From Dichotomocladium elegans (lineage: Eukaryota > Mucoromycota > Mucoromycetes > Mucorales > Lichtheimiaceae): a stretch of DNA of 64,000 bases. Made by a program: the position numbers and the translations under genes. Where the stretch lies: positions 992,001-1,056,000 of the forward strand of contig JAIXMN010000001.1 of the NCBI GenBank assembly GCA_025716815.1. The letters are read 5' to 3'. This document shows, piece by piece, positions 1 to 11,945 of the stretch (position 1 is its first letter; each line of letters begins with the position of its first letter). The notes below the pieces were generated by a model. It was not told the DNA's origin and ran no database searches. It worked only from the letters and a program-made list of their open reading frames with translations.

Positions 1-1703
1 CAATACGTACTCCATATTGGTTATGTAAGATTCCATTTCGCACCCCACCCACCCAACCCCGGTCTACTAGTATAGCTATAGAACGTACCGGCGATCGGTA
101 CTTGAGGAAGCTGTATTTAAATAGCGGTAATCACATAGTGTAGTGTATGCCGAATGTGTCCTCAATCATACCCCGACCCATTTAAATACGGATATCTAGT
201 ACGTAGTAGCTCACGAGTACTTCTATCACATATATCTCGTCTGTCTACTTACCTCAAGCTAGTACAATACTTTGATGCAACTAATAGTCGATACCTAGGG
301 GCGTTCCTGCGACAACTCACACTCATACATCCGGGATATGATAGCAAAGGATTTTAATATCGCTCTCCATGTAACAGGGTGACCACGAGTGGCGAAGTGG
401 AAGACAGTTGAAAGCGCGTACCCCATTCCCTTTGTATACACGAGCGAGCTGAAAGAAAGCGTTTATCGGGTTGAGTTTTGGTGTCGTGGTGGATAATCTG
501 GTACTGGAATCACTGTAGGAAAAGGAGTATTATACAATCCGAAAAAGCTGTAAACACCAAAATACCCTACAGCGAAATTGGTCGTTCCGGGAGGGAGGGG
601 GGAAGGTTACGACCGGATTTAGGACAGATAGTAGGATATCGTATGCTTTTCGAAGAAACGCAGGCTCGGTATATATAACTTCGCTTATACACCTCGACGG
701 GAAATAACCCAGCTTGAATCCTGTGGGATGCCGAGTGATTGGCTTCCTAAAGGTCCTGATGAATAGTACATATTGCACTTGATCGGGGCTTAGGCCTTGC
801 GCGATTATATATCATAATCCTCGCTTGCGGTCGGCTTTTTTGCTGGAGCTGTTGCCCCCAAAGCGCACGTGAACATCATTCATGTCTAGATACACTCGGA
901 CTTGGCGCCTTTGTAAGATGAGCATTGCTGAGAAATAAGGAAACACATGCCTGTATTATCCGGATATCCGAATGTACATTATTTTTGTGGTGGTGGTGGT
1001 GATTAATTAATTCTTGAATACGGGCAATTTCATCTTGAATGCGACGTTCGGCTTTGTTAACCATGGGAAACCAAACTTCAGGAAAGAAATCCGGATGACT
1101 ACAAATCCGAAAACCATGTATAAAAGGAATTTATCATTTGAACAGTTAGAGAATAGGATAACGTACCTAACCTATATTCTAGCTAAAAACGATCGCGATC
1201 ATGCAATCTGGATTACTACAATGAGTGCCGGTGGTATTGCTTTTGACAGAGCTCAACCGTAAATCGAATGCTGACTGTATCCTCTCAGTCAGGGGTTTAT
1301 GCGCAACAACAAGCTAAGACTTGCTCATGCAAGTTACACTAGATAAGTTAGGCCAGCTATGGTCGTCAATGACATGGCTCTGCCCATTGTAAACGGTGTA
1401 TTGGCAAACTTCCGAAAAGCTGGGTACTTTTTAAAGAGATAGTCTTGCAACACCTTATCTCCGTGTATGCGACAGTTGATTTGTCGGCTTGCCCAAAGAA
1501 TTTCTTGGCAGAAGCGACTTCCATTGTCGCTATCCGACCACTTCAGAACTGGGTGGCATGCGGCTCTGGGTTTGGGAAATGGAGTATAAAAGGCTTTTTT
1601 TGGGGGGAGGTGTTCCTGATCCTTTTTATTAATGTGCGTGTTTGTATGGAAGGAGGGCATTTGTACAATTCAAACGGATGAGGTTGTGAGGTTTTGATAA
1701 GGA
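1..1703. other. No supportable gene; possible decayed coding debris
   Basis: I found no gene model that holds together here. On the minus strand around 960-1100 a short stretch reads like coding sequence (VWFPMVNKAERRIQDEIAR) and runs into a His repeat encoded by a GTG-rich microsatellite near 985-1003. A second minus-strand open stretch lies at 1334-1660 with no recognisable domain. Neither has convincing neighbours or splice sites, so they may be remnants of an old gene or element. Confidence 0.4.
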
Positions 1704-3485
1704 TTAAAGGTTATTTGGAAGAAAAGTCCAGATGGTACCTAGGATCGCCATGATAGTAGAGATAACAAGAATAGAGTTATTGAGGACCGACTCCCACAAG
1801 CTGATGGAGCCGGCAAATAGTCGACGGTAGCACAGAAGAGGGAATATAGCTGAAATCCCAAAACTGAAGAGGGCCCCCAAGAGAGACTAAGTGAAGAGGC
1901 CTGGTTAATTTCTTTCTTGAGGATGCGGATCACCACTGCATGTACATACCACGACTCGATCGAAGCCGGGAAAGAGGGTGGCGACAATGATGATGAGTAG
2001 ACTGGTGATGACGCGGATGGTTCCTGTAACAAAGTGTTTCCGCCAGGTGTGAAACTTGCACCAAGCCTCGACAGAAGGTTTATTAAGGAGCCATAGTTCC
2101 CATGTCAGATTAACCGGGTTGAGCATCAGACCGTATTTAGCAAGGGGTGTCAGGATGATCAAACTCACACCGATGCGGGTGACGATTTTCGAGTACCCTG
2201 CAGTGCTGGCCAGGTTTTGCGTGATCTAAATAATCTATCAATCCTTTTGTCATGTACACATACACACGCCCCTTTACCTCCTGCATTGTTTCCGGCCCAA
2301 ACATCAGATAGCCCATGATGGCCATCGCTATATAGGCCGCCGATGTAACCACGTATGCAATATCCACCATCCGTTCATACTGTTTTGGATCTTGCATGTC
2401 TCGATAGATCGATGGAAATACTGCATGTCCCGAGAATCCTGCCATGACAAGGCCAAAGGCTAATGGCAAGTTGGTCATGTCGGACGGAAGCCATTCGGTC
2501 TCCTATATGTATTTCGGGGTCAATCAATGAGATATTTGAGAAAGAGACCCCCCCCACACACACACACAAAGGGGAGTGCGGGAGAGAAACCGCACATACT
2601 AACCATGGGTTCTAAAAGGCTTCCTGGTTGTGATTTCTTTGACAGACCATCCACCAAGACGGTGATCAAGAGACAGACACAGGCGATGATCCCGACGAGA
2701 CTAGTGATGGCCAACTTACGCATGGGCAAAAAGAGCGTCGGAGTGAGGATAAAAAAGCTCACCACGCGGACAGTCATGAGATCCAGTTCGGGCCAGAAAG
2801 ACTGAATGCCGTCACCGAGCAGGACGACCATGGCAATGCCAATAGTCATGAGCTCTACGATAAATACCGAGCTGACAAAGGCCCTACCGCTATCGTTGTA
2901 TGCAGCTGCGCCCATGTCGCCGTATGTGGACGCACCCGGGGCTGCGTCGAGACAGCGGGCAATGATCTTCGCAGTGTAATTTGTCCCGACAGCACAGAAA
3001 AGGAATATCAGACCACCGCCCAACCAACCACCGCAGCGGAATGCTAGCGGAAGTGCAAGGATGCCGATACCAATCAGCACGTTGACCGCATTAAACACGG
3101 ACTGGAGGAAGGTGGATCGCGCAAACAGGTCCTGAGGGATGGTCTCAGCGAGCACGGAGGCAACAGTAGTGTGCCGTGAGAGCGATGGAAAGGAGTATGT
3201 CCGGCCAACAAGATATTGACTGTATTTCGATGCTGTGTCGTCCTCGAGGGTATCTTGTTGCTGTTCTGAACCGTGCACACTGTCATGGTGGCTCGTCACG
3301 GTCAAATTCTCGGCCAGATAGATGAGCGAGGCCCGTGAGTAGGATCCCGTGAAGGATTCAACCGCGCTTCGAAGAGAAGATGCTTCGCCAGCAGCGCCGC
3401 CGCCGCCGCCAGCCTCGAGCGTGCCATAATTGGGCGGCAGTCGAGACGGGTGAGTGTTGGTAGGTACCCGGATCGGCGTGGACAT
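1704..3485 (-). CDS. Vacuolar amino acid transporter, AVT/AAAP family (Avt1-like)
   Basis: Polytopic amino acid/auxin permease family transporter, expected in the vacuolar membrane, where relatives move neutral amino acids with protons. Four exons join in phase: 3485-2604, 2502-2278, 2225-1950 and 1886-1704, giving 521 residues. The first ~150 residues are hydrophilic and carry a Gly run. The membrane core then opens with SVFNAVNVLIGIGILALPLA, the usual first helix of the family. Later landmarks are the charged stretch ending in WLPSDM followed by LPLAFGLVMAGFSGHAVFPS, and a C-terminal helix pair ending in TIWTFLPNNL. Length and architecture fit Avt1-type proteins better than the shorter Avt3/4 forms. 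The start is the first ATG downstream of a TATA-like element. Substrate cannot be read from sequence. The family call is secure; the Avt1 subtype is inference. Confidence 0.9.
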
Positions 3486-3542
3486 TTGGTGATTTCTAAG
3501 AGAGAATGGAATGTGTTCCGAGCTTGGACTGCGTTAAGTCAG

Positions 3543-3552
3543 TATTTATATA
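3543..3552 (-). promoter_or_regulatory. TATA-like element of the amino acid transporter gene
   Basis: On the minus strand this reads TATATAAATA, about 60 bases upstream of the transporter ATG. A pyrimidine-rich leader lies between it and the start codon. Assignment rests on spacing and sequence only. Confidence 0.5.
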
Positions 3553-4554
3553 CGGGACAGGCAAGTAAGAAAGAGGTAGAAGCAAAGAAGCGAAAAAGAA
3601 AAGGGAAAAAAAACGTCGATAAAAGGGTTAAATTGCTCTTGTGTCACAAAGTACCAGTAGCTGTCAAACGGGCAAATAAAAATCCCTCTCTCTCTCTCTT
3701 TCACGTTTCAAATATTTGGTCAGGGCCAAAATGATGTAGTCGAACCCAAACAAGGAAAAGAACCAAGACGATGACACTCCATGTCATCTAAACACTTCTC
3801 CTTTCATACATTCATCCCTCTCATTTCGCTCTTTCCGCGGCATCTTCTCCTCCGCTTGCACAACGCTAATTTTGTCTCATCATCTCCACTCGTTGGGTTT
3901 TTTTTTTGGGGGGGGGAAGTCCCGGAAAAGCGTGAAAGGGAGGGACGAGTAAGCCCTTGTGCCAGCATCGTGGTTCAATCTTTTCTTTTGCCTTCGTAAT
4001 CCACGTGTCCTCCCAAATTCTACAATTCAAGCTGTTGCTTTTCCCCCTCCCGAATCTATTCAGCTCTACTCATTGTCTCCATGCGGGTTGCATGTCAACA
4101 AGTTGCTTAACGACATAAAAACACTGATCGAGCCAGTAACATGTTTTTGTTAATTATTCACAGATCACCAATCACTTTCCCAAACATGTCACCAAAATGC
4201 TCCATCTCAGCAATGAATCACATCTTCCTCATCCACGAGATGACCACAGGTACAGGCCGTATGCAAGTTTATTTACGTCGGTTTATATTTATTGGCCCAT
4301 GGTTCAGTATTGCCTAATGCAAATTGAGATATGATAGCATTCCGTACACGTTTGACGTGATGGATACAAATCCTTCCGTCCCATCCTCTTATCTGAGGTT
4401 GTGCAGAAGAGAGAACAGGAGGCTGACGATCACCATGTTGAAAGAGCTAGACTTTATTCAGGGACATTGGTGCTTTAAAAAGTGGCAATATATGTTTGGG
4501 ACCGTCCTTCTCGCCATCCCCTTCATTTAAGATTTACCAATGTTTACTATAAAT

Positions 4555-4591
<37 letters not shown>

Positions 4592-6383
4592 CCGAATAGT
4601 TAATGAAGATCAACACAGTAGACGAAACGGAAGAGGGGGCTCGAAACAACATGCACGCACGGTAGTCAGTTTTCAACGGCATAGTTGGTCGACTGTTATG
4701 TATATAGATGAAAATACATTCTTGGAGGAGCAACATCAGTAAACAATGAGGTACCATCCTCTTCATTGTAACAATGTCCGCTACAATGAAGTGATTTGCG
4801 TAGAATCAAGCGCAGCGCCGTAGCAAGCAAGTACTGTGTGAATTCTTTTTTTTTTTTTGCTAGGCTGCGGCATGCAAGTCGATATCGCAAGCGATGATTC
4901 TCGGTACAGCGCCTCGAACTTACTGGGAGGATTGATCGCTTTATTGGTTCTCATTGGCGTCGATCTGTTTGGGGATACGATGATTCGCATAAATAGTCGT
5001 CAAGTGTAATGTTGCACCCTCGACAATTTTTATTTCCATAACAGTACTCCAAATACGGGAGATCTTGGCTCGTTCGGATGGTCTAGAATGAAACAATAAC
5101 ACACACATACACAAATACTTCTTTAGTAGTGCTGGCTTGGCATCTGACAGATTGCATCCTTTTATTGTTTGTTCTTGGGATGACTCTGGGAACGGTGGAC
5201 ATGTAAGTGACCTGCACGAAGCCGCCGGCAGCAGTGCGTCTCCAGACTAAAATAAGAATGCAATGTATGAGATTGGGGAGAGCACGGCGAACTGAGTATG
5301 GATTAAATCGCTTTTTATTTTTTTCCACATATAAATAGACACATACATAGTTGACAAAGAGCTGCAGATGCAACAACAACAGAAGCATTGGAAAGCATAT
5401 CGATGCAAGCCAAGACGATGGGGTCTTCTCTTGTTGGAATCTAGCTGTGCGTGTTCATGCGTTCGATTTAATTTTAGACCAAACAATTTGACAAAAAGGA
5501 AAGGAAAAGGTGTGCGTGTGCGTGCGTATGTTCGTCATTAAAGAATCGAAGATTTCTTTTTATTGCTTCAAAGCGCTGAAAAGAAGAAGAGATGTCTGAT
5601 TCATCTTTTATAACTTAATTTTTCGCATAAACAAAGGATAGCCCTATCTCGCACGTACAGAAACGCAAACACACCTTCCGTCGGTCTTCCCCCTCTCTTC
5701 CTCCTTCGCCGTTCCCCCAACTTTCCTCCACAAGTATAAAGCTTCATTGTAATCTTCGTTGAACAAGTAAATTTAACCATCAACCGCTATTTCTTATCAG
5801 AATTTGTAATGGAGCTTGATACTTCATTGTGGACCCCCCAAGTCAGGTCAACGGACATCAGCAAAATGTTTTATCCTCATGCTACAAACATGGGCTTGTG
5901 TTGTTGATTTATTGGATGCATGCTCATGTACCTAGATACGACTCATACCATGGACTAGTGCGAGTTGCATAGGGCGCCAAGGGAGCATTGTTGATGATAA
6001 GTATCCCAATGGGGCGGATGAAACATGATGCCAAAAAAGAAAAACCATTATGCGGCGCTGGTATTGGACGCTCGGAGGGTAATCTAGTCGCTGGTGCTTG
6101 GAGGACTGATGTGCGTATGAGGATGAAGGAGGTTTGGCTGTTAAGATACGTGCAACATGATAGAGAAATATAGGAGATTAGAGAGGGGGGGTGGAGATCG
6201 TGTTGGGGGAAGAGAGAGGTCGCTATGGAGAGACGAGGGGGGAGGCGGACGAGCCAAAAGGTGCGAAGGTAGAACGAATGCAAGGGGATCCTTCTTCGTA
6301 GAACATGAAGAAATCGAATTTGCTGATATTCCCTGTTGACGGCGCATATCGCTTGCTTGAATGCCAAGCATAATCAGGCAACC
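3553..6383. other. Long intergenic stretch without a confirmed gene
   Basis: This 2.8 kb holds a G-run (3900-3917), an AT dinucleotide tract (4559-4585) and scattered exon-like segments. One is a hydrophobic open stretch on the plus strand at 4872-5003 (GGLIALLVLIGVDLFGD). Another is a signal-peptide-like start on the minus strand near 5388. I could not chain either into a gene with consistent phase. The 147-codon minus-strand open frame at 5924-6367 has no recognisable domain and is probably chance. Confidence 0.4.
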
Positions 6384-6390
6384 TATATAA
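6384..6390 (+). promoter_or_regulatory. TATA box of the PDK-like gene
   Basis: TATATAA sits about 90 bases upstream of the chosen ATG at 6479. A pyrimidine-rich leader follows it, as at the other genes of this window. Confidence 0.55.
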
Positions 6391-6478
6391 AGGAGCTGTA
6401 TTTTTGATTTTCCCAAACCTTCCTTCCCATACTTTTTTTCTTGCCTGCGACTATCCGCATATACCCTTCTACTTTCTC

Positions 6479-8069
6479 ATGCTCCAGTCTTCTCAGATAT
6501 TGAACGTTCTTCCCCGCCGGATCGTCGCAGGCTTCTGGGCATCCCAAGAAACACGCGTGTCGGTAAGTTCTGTTGTCGCAACATCCGTTGCTACCCACCC
6601 CACTCATATATGACTGTCTCCATCTTAGTTATCACACCTTTACAAGAGGTAATAACATCGGATAAATTCTGCAAAGCGAACTTGACATTTACCCATTGCT
6701 ATTCCTTTTATAGAAACATTGATCAGGACCTGCCTGCCGCGAGTACTCCGGCATTTTTATGTTCCGAGCTACCTGTCAGATACACCCACATTCTCCGACT
6801 TCTCTCAACCATGTCCCCCGACGCCCTCCAGACACCCATCATTCGCAACGTTGCGCACGGCTACCTCCACGACATATGTACTCTGCTGCATCCTTCTTTA
6901 CAGAATACCTCGCCTCGCGCTTTTCACAAGGTCGCCGGTCGTCTTCATCAACGCCAGGCTGCCAACCTTATCCGTCTCCGCTACGCCCTTGGTGCGTCCC
7001 CCACGACAGCCTCCCTTGCCCTCCTTGACAACATCAATACCATCGGCTTTGGCATTCACGTTCTCCTCGGTAATATAATTCACCACACGCCCCTTAAAGG
7101 CTTGGCATACCTTCTGTCTTTGTCTCCTAACTTACAATACAAACAGACCAACATCTCTCATGGTTTACCCAGAACGGCAACCATGTGCAGGCCATTCGCC
7201 CACTTGATATTGCACAGCAGGCTGTCGAAGATGCCCGCCATGCACTCGCCACCGCGCTCGGTGGACAGCAGGACGTACCGAACGTTGCGATCCATCAGAA
7301 GCAGATGGCCGACGACGCTGAATTTCACTATATTCCCAACATGCTGCATCGCATCCTCTTTGAGACGACGCTGGTGGCCCTTCGAGCCCAGATCATGGAC
7401 AACAGCAATATGAGGATGCCAAGCTGCAGTAGTCCTACCAGCTGGATGGACGCCTTCCGCCACCATCGACGGCGGCGGCGCGCGACAACGTTCCCGTCGT
7501 CCGTAAACCTTCATGTCTTTGGTGGGCCGACATCAGTCGGTTTCCGGCTCGACACCAGCTCTGCGCTCCTCAACCACCATGACCTCCACTTCTCGGACGT
7601 GCCGCGCGATCCCATCGGAATCCCGACGTGCGCATCCCTTTTACACCCATCTTCTTCCTCCTCTTCACCACTGTCCATTCCTTCCGGCCTTGCCGAATAC
7701 GAGGCCCTGAGCGGATGGCGAGCAGCTAAAGTGCTTGCATCCCACTTTGGCGGGAACCTGGACGTCATGTCCGTGCCTGGGATTGGTGCCTCCTTTTATC
7801 TTGCTCTTGACCGCGACACCAGCCTTGTCGAGCGCTACCCGGCCCGCCAGCTGGTCATGGCAGACCGACTCTTGCGCCACCACGGGAGGATCGCGGCTGC
7901 AGCGATGGCAGCCACCCAGTCTCCGCTCACCATCCAAGCTGCACAGGTTCAGCTCGACACATTTATCAACGCCATTGCTGAACAGACCGAGATCGACCAG
8001 CAGCAGCAGGTCGAATACAACCCACAATATCATTCCGTCTCTCTCTCTGCAGCTGTCGGACACGCTTAA
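6479..8069 (+). CDS. Mitochondrial PDK/BCKDK-family protein with degenerate ATP-binding site
   Basis: Relatives are mitochondrial protein kinases that inhibit pyruvate or branched-chain ketoacid dehydrogenase by phosphorylating E1-alpha. Four exons (6479-6562, 6629-6648, 6714-7069, 7147-8069) keep phase and give 460 residues. The N terminus (MLQSSQILNVLPRRIVAGFW) looks like a mitochondrial presequence. Family landmarks follow: FLCSELPVRYTHIL with the helical-bundle domain, QHLSWFTQNGNHVQAI, the VEDARHAL helix, FHYIPNMLHRILFE, and near the end LASHFGGNLDVMSVPG. The GHKL core is damaged. The N-box reads LFETTLVALRA where active members have E-x-x-K-N-x-M-R-A, so the metal-binding Asn is Val. 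The D-x-G-G-G loop reads LDTSSALL, and the glycine-rich G-loop is replaced by YEALSGWRAAK. The full-length open frame argues for a pseudokinase-like paralog, although a young pseudogene is possible. Exon 2 is only 20 nt. Confidence 0.75.
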
Positions 8070-8929
8070 TTATTTATTCTCTTCACCTCCATCTAATTAT
8101 TAACCTTGTATATGTATCCTCCACTTTTTTGTGTTTTCCTTTCTTTTTCTAACCCCCCTTTCATTTATATATTTCATTATTATGCTTTTTTGTATGCTTG
8201 AACATAAATGCTCCCTCCGCACCTTCCACAACCATCTCCTCCCCCAACGCGCCCCCTTAATCATGACCTCCTTAAAAAGTCTTGGCAAGAAGAAATTCCA
8301 TTTCCATGGAAACGATTTGAAAATGGTAAAATTGCATTGTGCAGCTTATGGCCCATGTGGTGCTTTTCTCCCAAAAATGAATACTACTCCTCTCTTCCGC
8401 AAGGGAAGAGAATAGATGCTGCATATGTATCAGTAAAAAGAAAAAAGGGGGGAGAGATAAGAGTGAAAGAGGATGTTTATGGTATATGTATGCCAATAAA
8501 GAAAGATCTGAAGGATCAAGCAGCGACATTTGGGGGGGCTGTTCCAATCTCTTCCAATTTGGCTAACCGATGAGGTGCCCAGAGCGCACGCATCTTACCG
8601 GCGAGCTGTTGTCAGACCTAGGCTACTTGCCTTTTTATGAATACTACAACAAATATTTGTTTCTCGCTTCTGGACTCCTCAACTTTTGCTCTCTAGCAAG
8701 GCGTCTTGCACTCTCACACACGCTGCCGCTAAATGCATGCACTACCGCACGCAAATGGATGGTTTCCGCACTCGATTTTTCCTATTGGAAACAAAACACC
8801 GCATTTCGCGTGGAAATGTAGAAAGTTGTCGTCTCAATAAGCAAGAAGAACTGAAATATATCCTTTGGCTCACTATCCCCTCCCCCAAATGAGGATTGGC
8901 CTTTCCCCCCCCCTCCCCGCGCTCTCTTA
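8070..8929. other. Intergenic, 3' flank of the PDK-like gene
   Basis: AT-rich 3' flank with no coding signal that I trust. Short open frames on both strands lack domains. The region merges on the right into transposon-derived sequence. Confidence 0.4.
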
Positions 8930-9780
8930 TTTCCGAGTTAATGGCTGCGAGTGTTCTTAGGCTAGATTGAATGATATCCGGATGTCGAGATTGCTCCCAG
9001 AATTCTCGTTGGCTTTTGATACATGCTGCATTTCATGTTAATACAGAGCCGAGACGCATCAGGAAAGCGCAGTTTTTCTAAAGTCAATGTTCTCTCGTGC
9101 GTCCTGTTGGCGTACTCAGTCAAGGCGCTCTTCAATCTTTACATCACTATTCCTTTTTACGAGTTCCCCTTTTTCTTTGATGGCAGTCTACATTTGTTTG
9201 CTCGTAAATCGATAGGTCGCCGTCTTTGATACCCTATGTCCCTCAAATTCTCTTGGGCTGTTTGCTCCATAGGTTGCCCCCGGGGAGGGGTGCAAGGGTA
9301 GATTCTCCGCAACGCATTTTAAAATGAGACTGTTATGTTCTCCATTAAGCATACATGGATGACCCCTAGCTTTACCTTTCTTAGAAGGATTGTCAGGTTC
9401 GCTTTGATAGTGTAACGTCCATCTCTGAGCTGAATGGCCATGTATTTGTAGCTATCTTTGCAGTAGCAAATGATGCACTCAAACATCAGCTTGAGAAATC
9501 TGATGCTGTCTTGCGCCGTAGATACTCCTTCGTTCCCACCCGAGTATCACTATGTTTTCGCATGGGAATATGGGTAGCAACGAGTTCAGAGTTTTTGTTG
9601 CAAGATAGACTACGCAGGTATCCTCAAACATCAACACCATGACCCTCTCCATCTCTGTATTGCGCAGAGATTTCTTGGCATATGCGGCTTTGGTTTTGGA
9701 TAAGTTATGTACTATAAGATCTTTGGCTTGAATACCTGCATGCCCCAGGCCAGTTCCAATGTTGGAAGGGATCATGCTCC
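8930..9780 (-). mobile_element. Decayed Tc1/mariner-like transposon copy A
   Basis: The plus-strand DNA from about 8960 to 9660 aligns base for base, with many changes, to 12330-13010, and both copies point the same way. Shared blocks include TGCTGCATTTCAT near 9024 and 12388, CAAGGCGCTCTT near 9121 and 12479, and ACGCAGRTATYC near 9611 and 12950. Read on the minus strand it gives broken pieces of a transposase N-terminal half, with many stops. The C-terminal catalytic part seen in copy B is not recognisable here. The element is inactive. Confidence 0.65.
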
Positions 9781-11939
9781 GCTCGGAATTTTTTTATGCG
9801 CACCGCACAATCCTACCGTGGGTGAGTGGGTGGGGTGGGGGGAGTATTTATCCTCCGCCTTGCTCTCGCTTCACAAGTGTGCGCATCGCTTAGTGGTGCT
9901 GCCGCGTTCTTTTGGCATGGAATGATAACACATAAAAAATAGGAATCCACCAACCATCCTCTTGGTACTGGAAAAAGGGCACAATTTCTCACAAAGGGAA
10001 AAAAAAAGTCGGATCCATGCAAGCCTGTTGACGGGTCATCGATCTTGGGACCCTATTTTGGGGATTGACAATGGCCCTGTGTGCTGATCATGTGTGATGC
10101 CAGTCTGCACAAAAAACAACCAGTCAGTTCAAACGGTCGCAATGTCCTCTTCCTCCTGCCCTCCTCAATCGGGTCAAGCGGCCAATTGAAAACGGTATTC
10201 TACCAGACCGGGGAAAAAGCTTTGGTATTTCGGACCGTTGCTAACAAACGGTGTATTATGATCCTAGGTTGGGATCCGGTGGTGCCAAAAGGTGTAGCCA
10301 GGGTGCTAGATATTAGGTAAGCACATCGGGAACCGCGTACGTCACAGGTCATTGTTATGGCACCGCAAACAGCAAGAGCATAATAAAGGCTAGTCAGCAC
10401 CACAGAACACCAAATCGTCAGCAAGGTCTTATACTTTATTCTCGAAAATAAATTTCGCAATTAGAGGAAGATTATGATGCATATAAAGTAAAATGAAATG
10501 TCGCATAAAAATATAAACTTTGGCGCATGGATACCCGTTAGTCAACAGAAAATAGCAATCCCCTTCTTACTCTTCAACTGACCCTGAAGGTAGCTAGGTG
10601 TGTGCCGGCGGTAATCGGCACGGAAGAGAAGAGGAGGATGGATTTGGGAAAGAAAATCAGCTGCCCAAGTCCCCGTTATTTATAATAAAATCGATCCAGA
10701 AATAATCTCTTGCAGGCACCTTAAGGAGTACATGCAGACACATTAAGGAGTGCACCCAACCACATTATCACCACTGTTACCACTTGAGTGTGACAAGACA
10801 GTAATGCTTTAACCGAATACGAGGTATTGACACGTAGGGCAATACCGCTTTATGCCAGTGCGGCCAACATCTATCATGTGACCTTGATTACCAAGCGACA
10901 CCTCGACAGCATTACTAAGAAATTCGATGGCCTTACCAAACAACGCTAAACCCGAAACCAAGCGTAATTACATATTATAAACCAACTTGTCGATCAGCAA
11001 TCATACACATATCTTTAGCCATTCAAGCTAGTATAACCATTCCATTAGTTAGCAATACAATAAAGATCCGTCCCTATTTTTTTCCCGTATTACGAAGTCC
11101 TATTCTTTATCAAGTATAACTTTATTTCACAATATATACAAATACCTTAAGTGCTCAGTATCGAAAAGCCATCGTGTGATCAATAATTGATGTATCTTCC
11201 TGGTACCAATGTTGCCCTTCTCTTGCCTTACAATTTGCTCCTCGAAAGCATTCTTTTGTCAGCTTGACAATAAAAGGTCAAGTATTTTCGTAGTGACGGC
11301 AGACGTTGCTACTGCTCCGTTTTTGCTGCCTAGATCTCCTTGCACCACCATTACATTGATATCATCAAGCTAGTTTTAGAAAACTTTCATCCTACCACCC
11401 TAAACGCCACGTCAAAGCCTCTCAAAAATATGCTTCCTCCATCGTAAAAAAACAGGCTTCCTTGAACTCGGACAAGAACTTCCAGAAGTCACCCTTTCTT
11501 TTCCTTACACGACACTTGCATCCGCTTACCATTCGACTCCGCTTTCCGATATTGATGAGGACACTCTTTTGTCAACCATCACCACCTGCAATCACACTCT
11601 TTTGTTCCTTCAGACACCATGGCTGTCTTGCGCGTACCATTGACTCTTACGAGTATTCATTGGTACGACCACAACCCACTTAATCCGCCTTCGTCCTCCA
11701 TCAATACTGTACCATTGCATATACACATAATAACCACCATCGTGAGCTAACTCATTAAACCCCTTATTATGACATATGCTTTCACATCTTTAGTTGGTAC
11801 TCTGTACGGAGATATCAGAGTGATAGGATTATAAATCAACATTTGCATGCTCTGCTTACTTTTGCTGTGTAGCTGGAAAGGCACATCGCAGTTGCTGTCT
11901 GTTAGGATAGCTGGCTAAACATCTTTAAGAATGAGAAAC
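9781..11939. other. Gene-free region with a G-poor, C/A-rich segment
   Basis: No gene is supported. From about 10,700 to 11,800 the plus strand is markedly poor in G and rich in A, C and T, with many CCA/ACC triplets. That strand bias is unlike the neighbouring intergenic DNA. It could be the remains of a long terminal repeat or another element, but I could not find paired repeats or target duplications by eye. Confidence 0.35.
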
Positions 11940-11945
11940 GAAACC

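Noticed and set aside
4872..5260. Two-helix membrane protein built from plus-strand segments 4872-5003, 5045-5080 and ~5129-5200
   Set aside because: The last junction cannot be made in phase and two donors (GTGTAA, GTCTAG) are poor, so the model was dropped.
5924..6367. 147-codon minus-strand open frame
   Set aside because: No domain, biased composition, and overlapping open frames on both strands just upstream of the PDK-like promoter. Not supportable as a gene.
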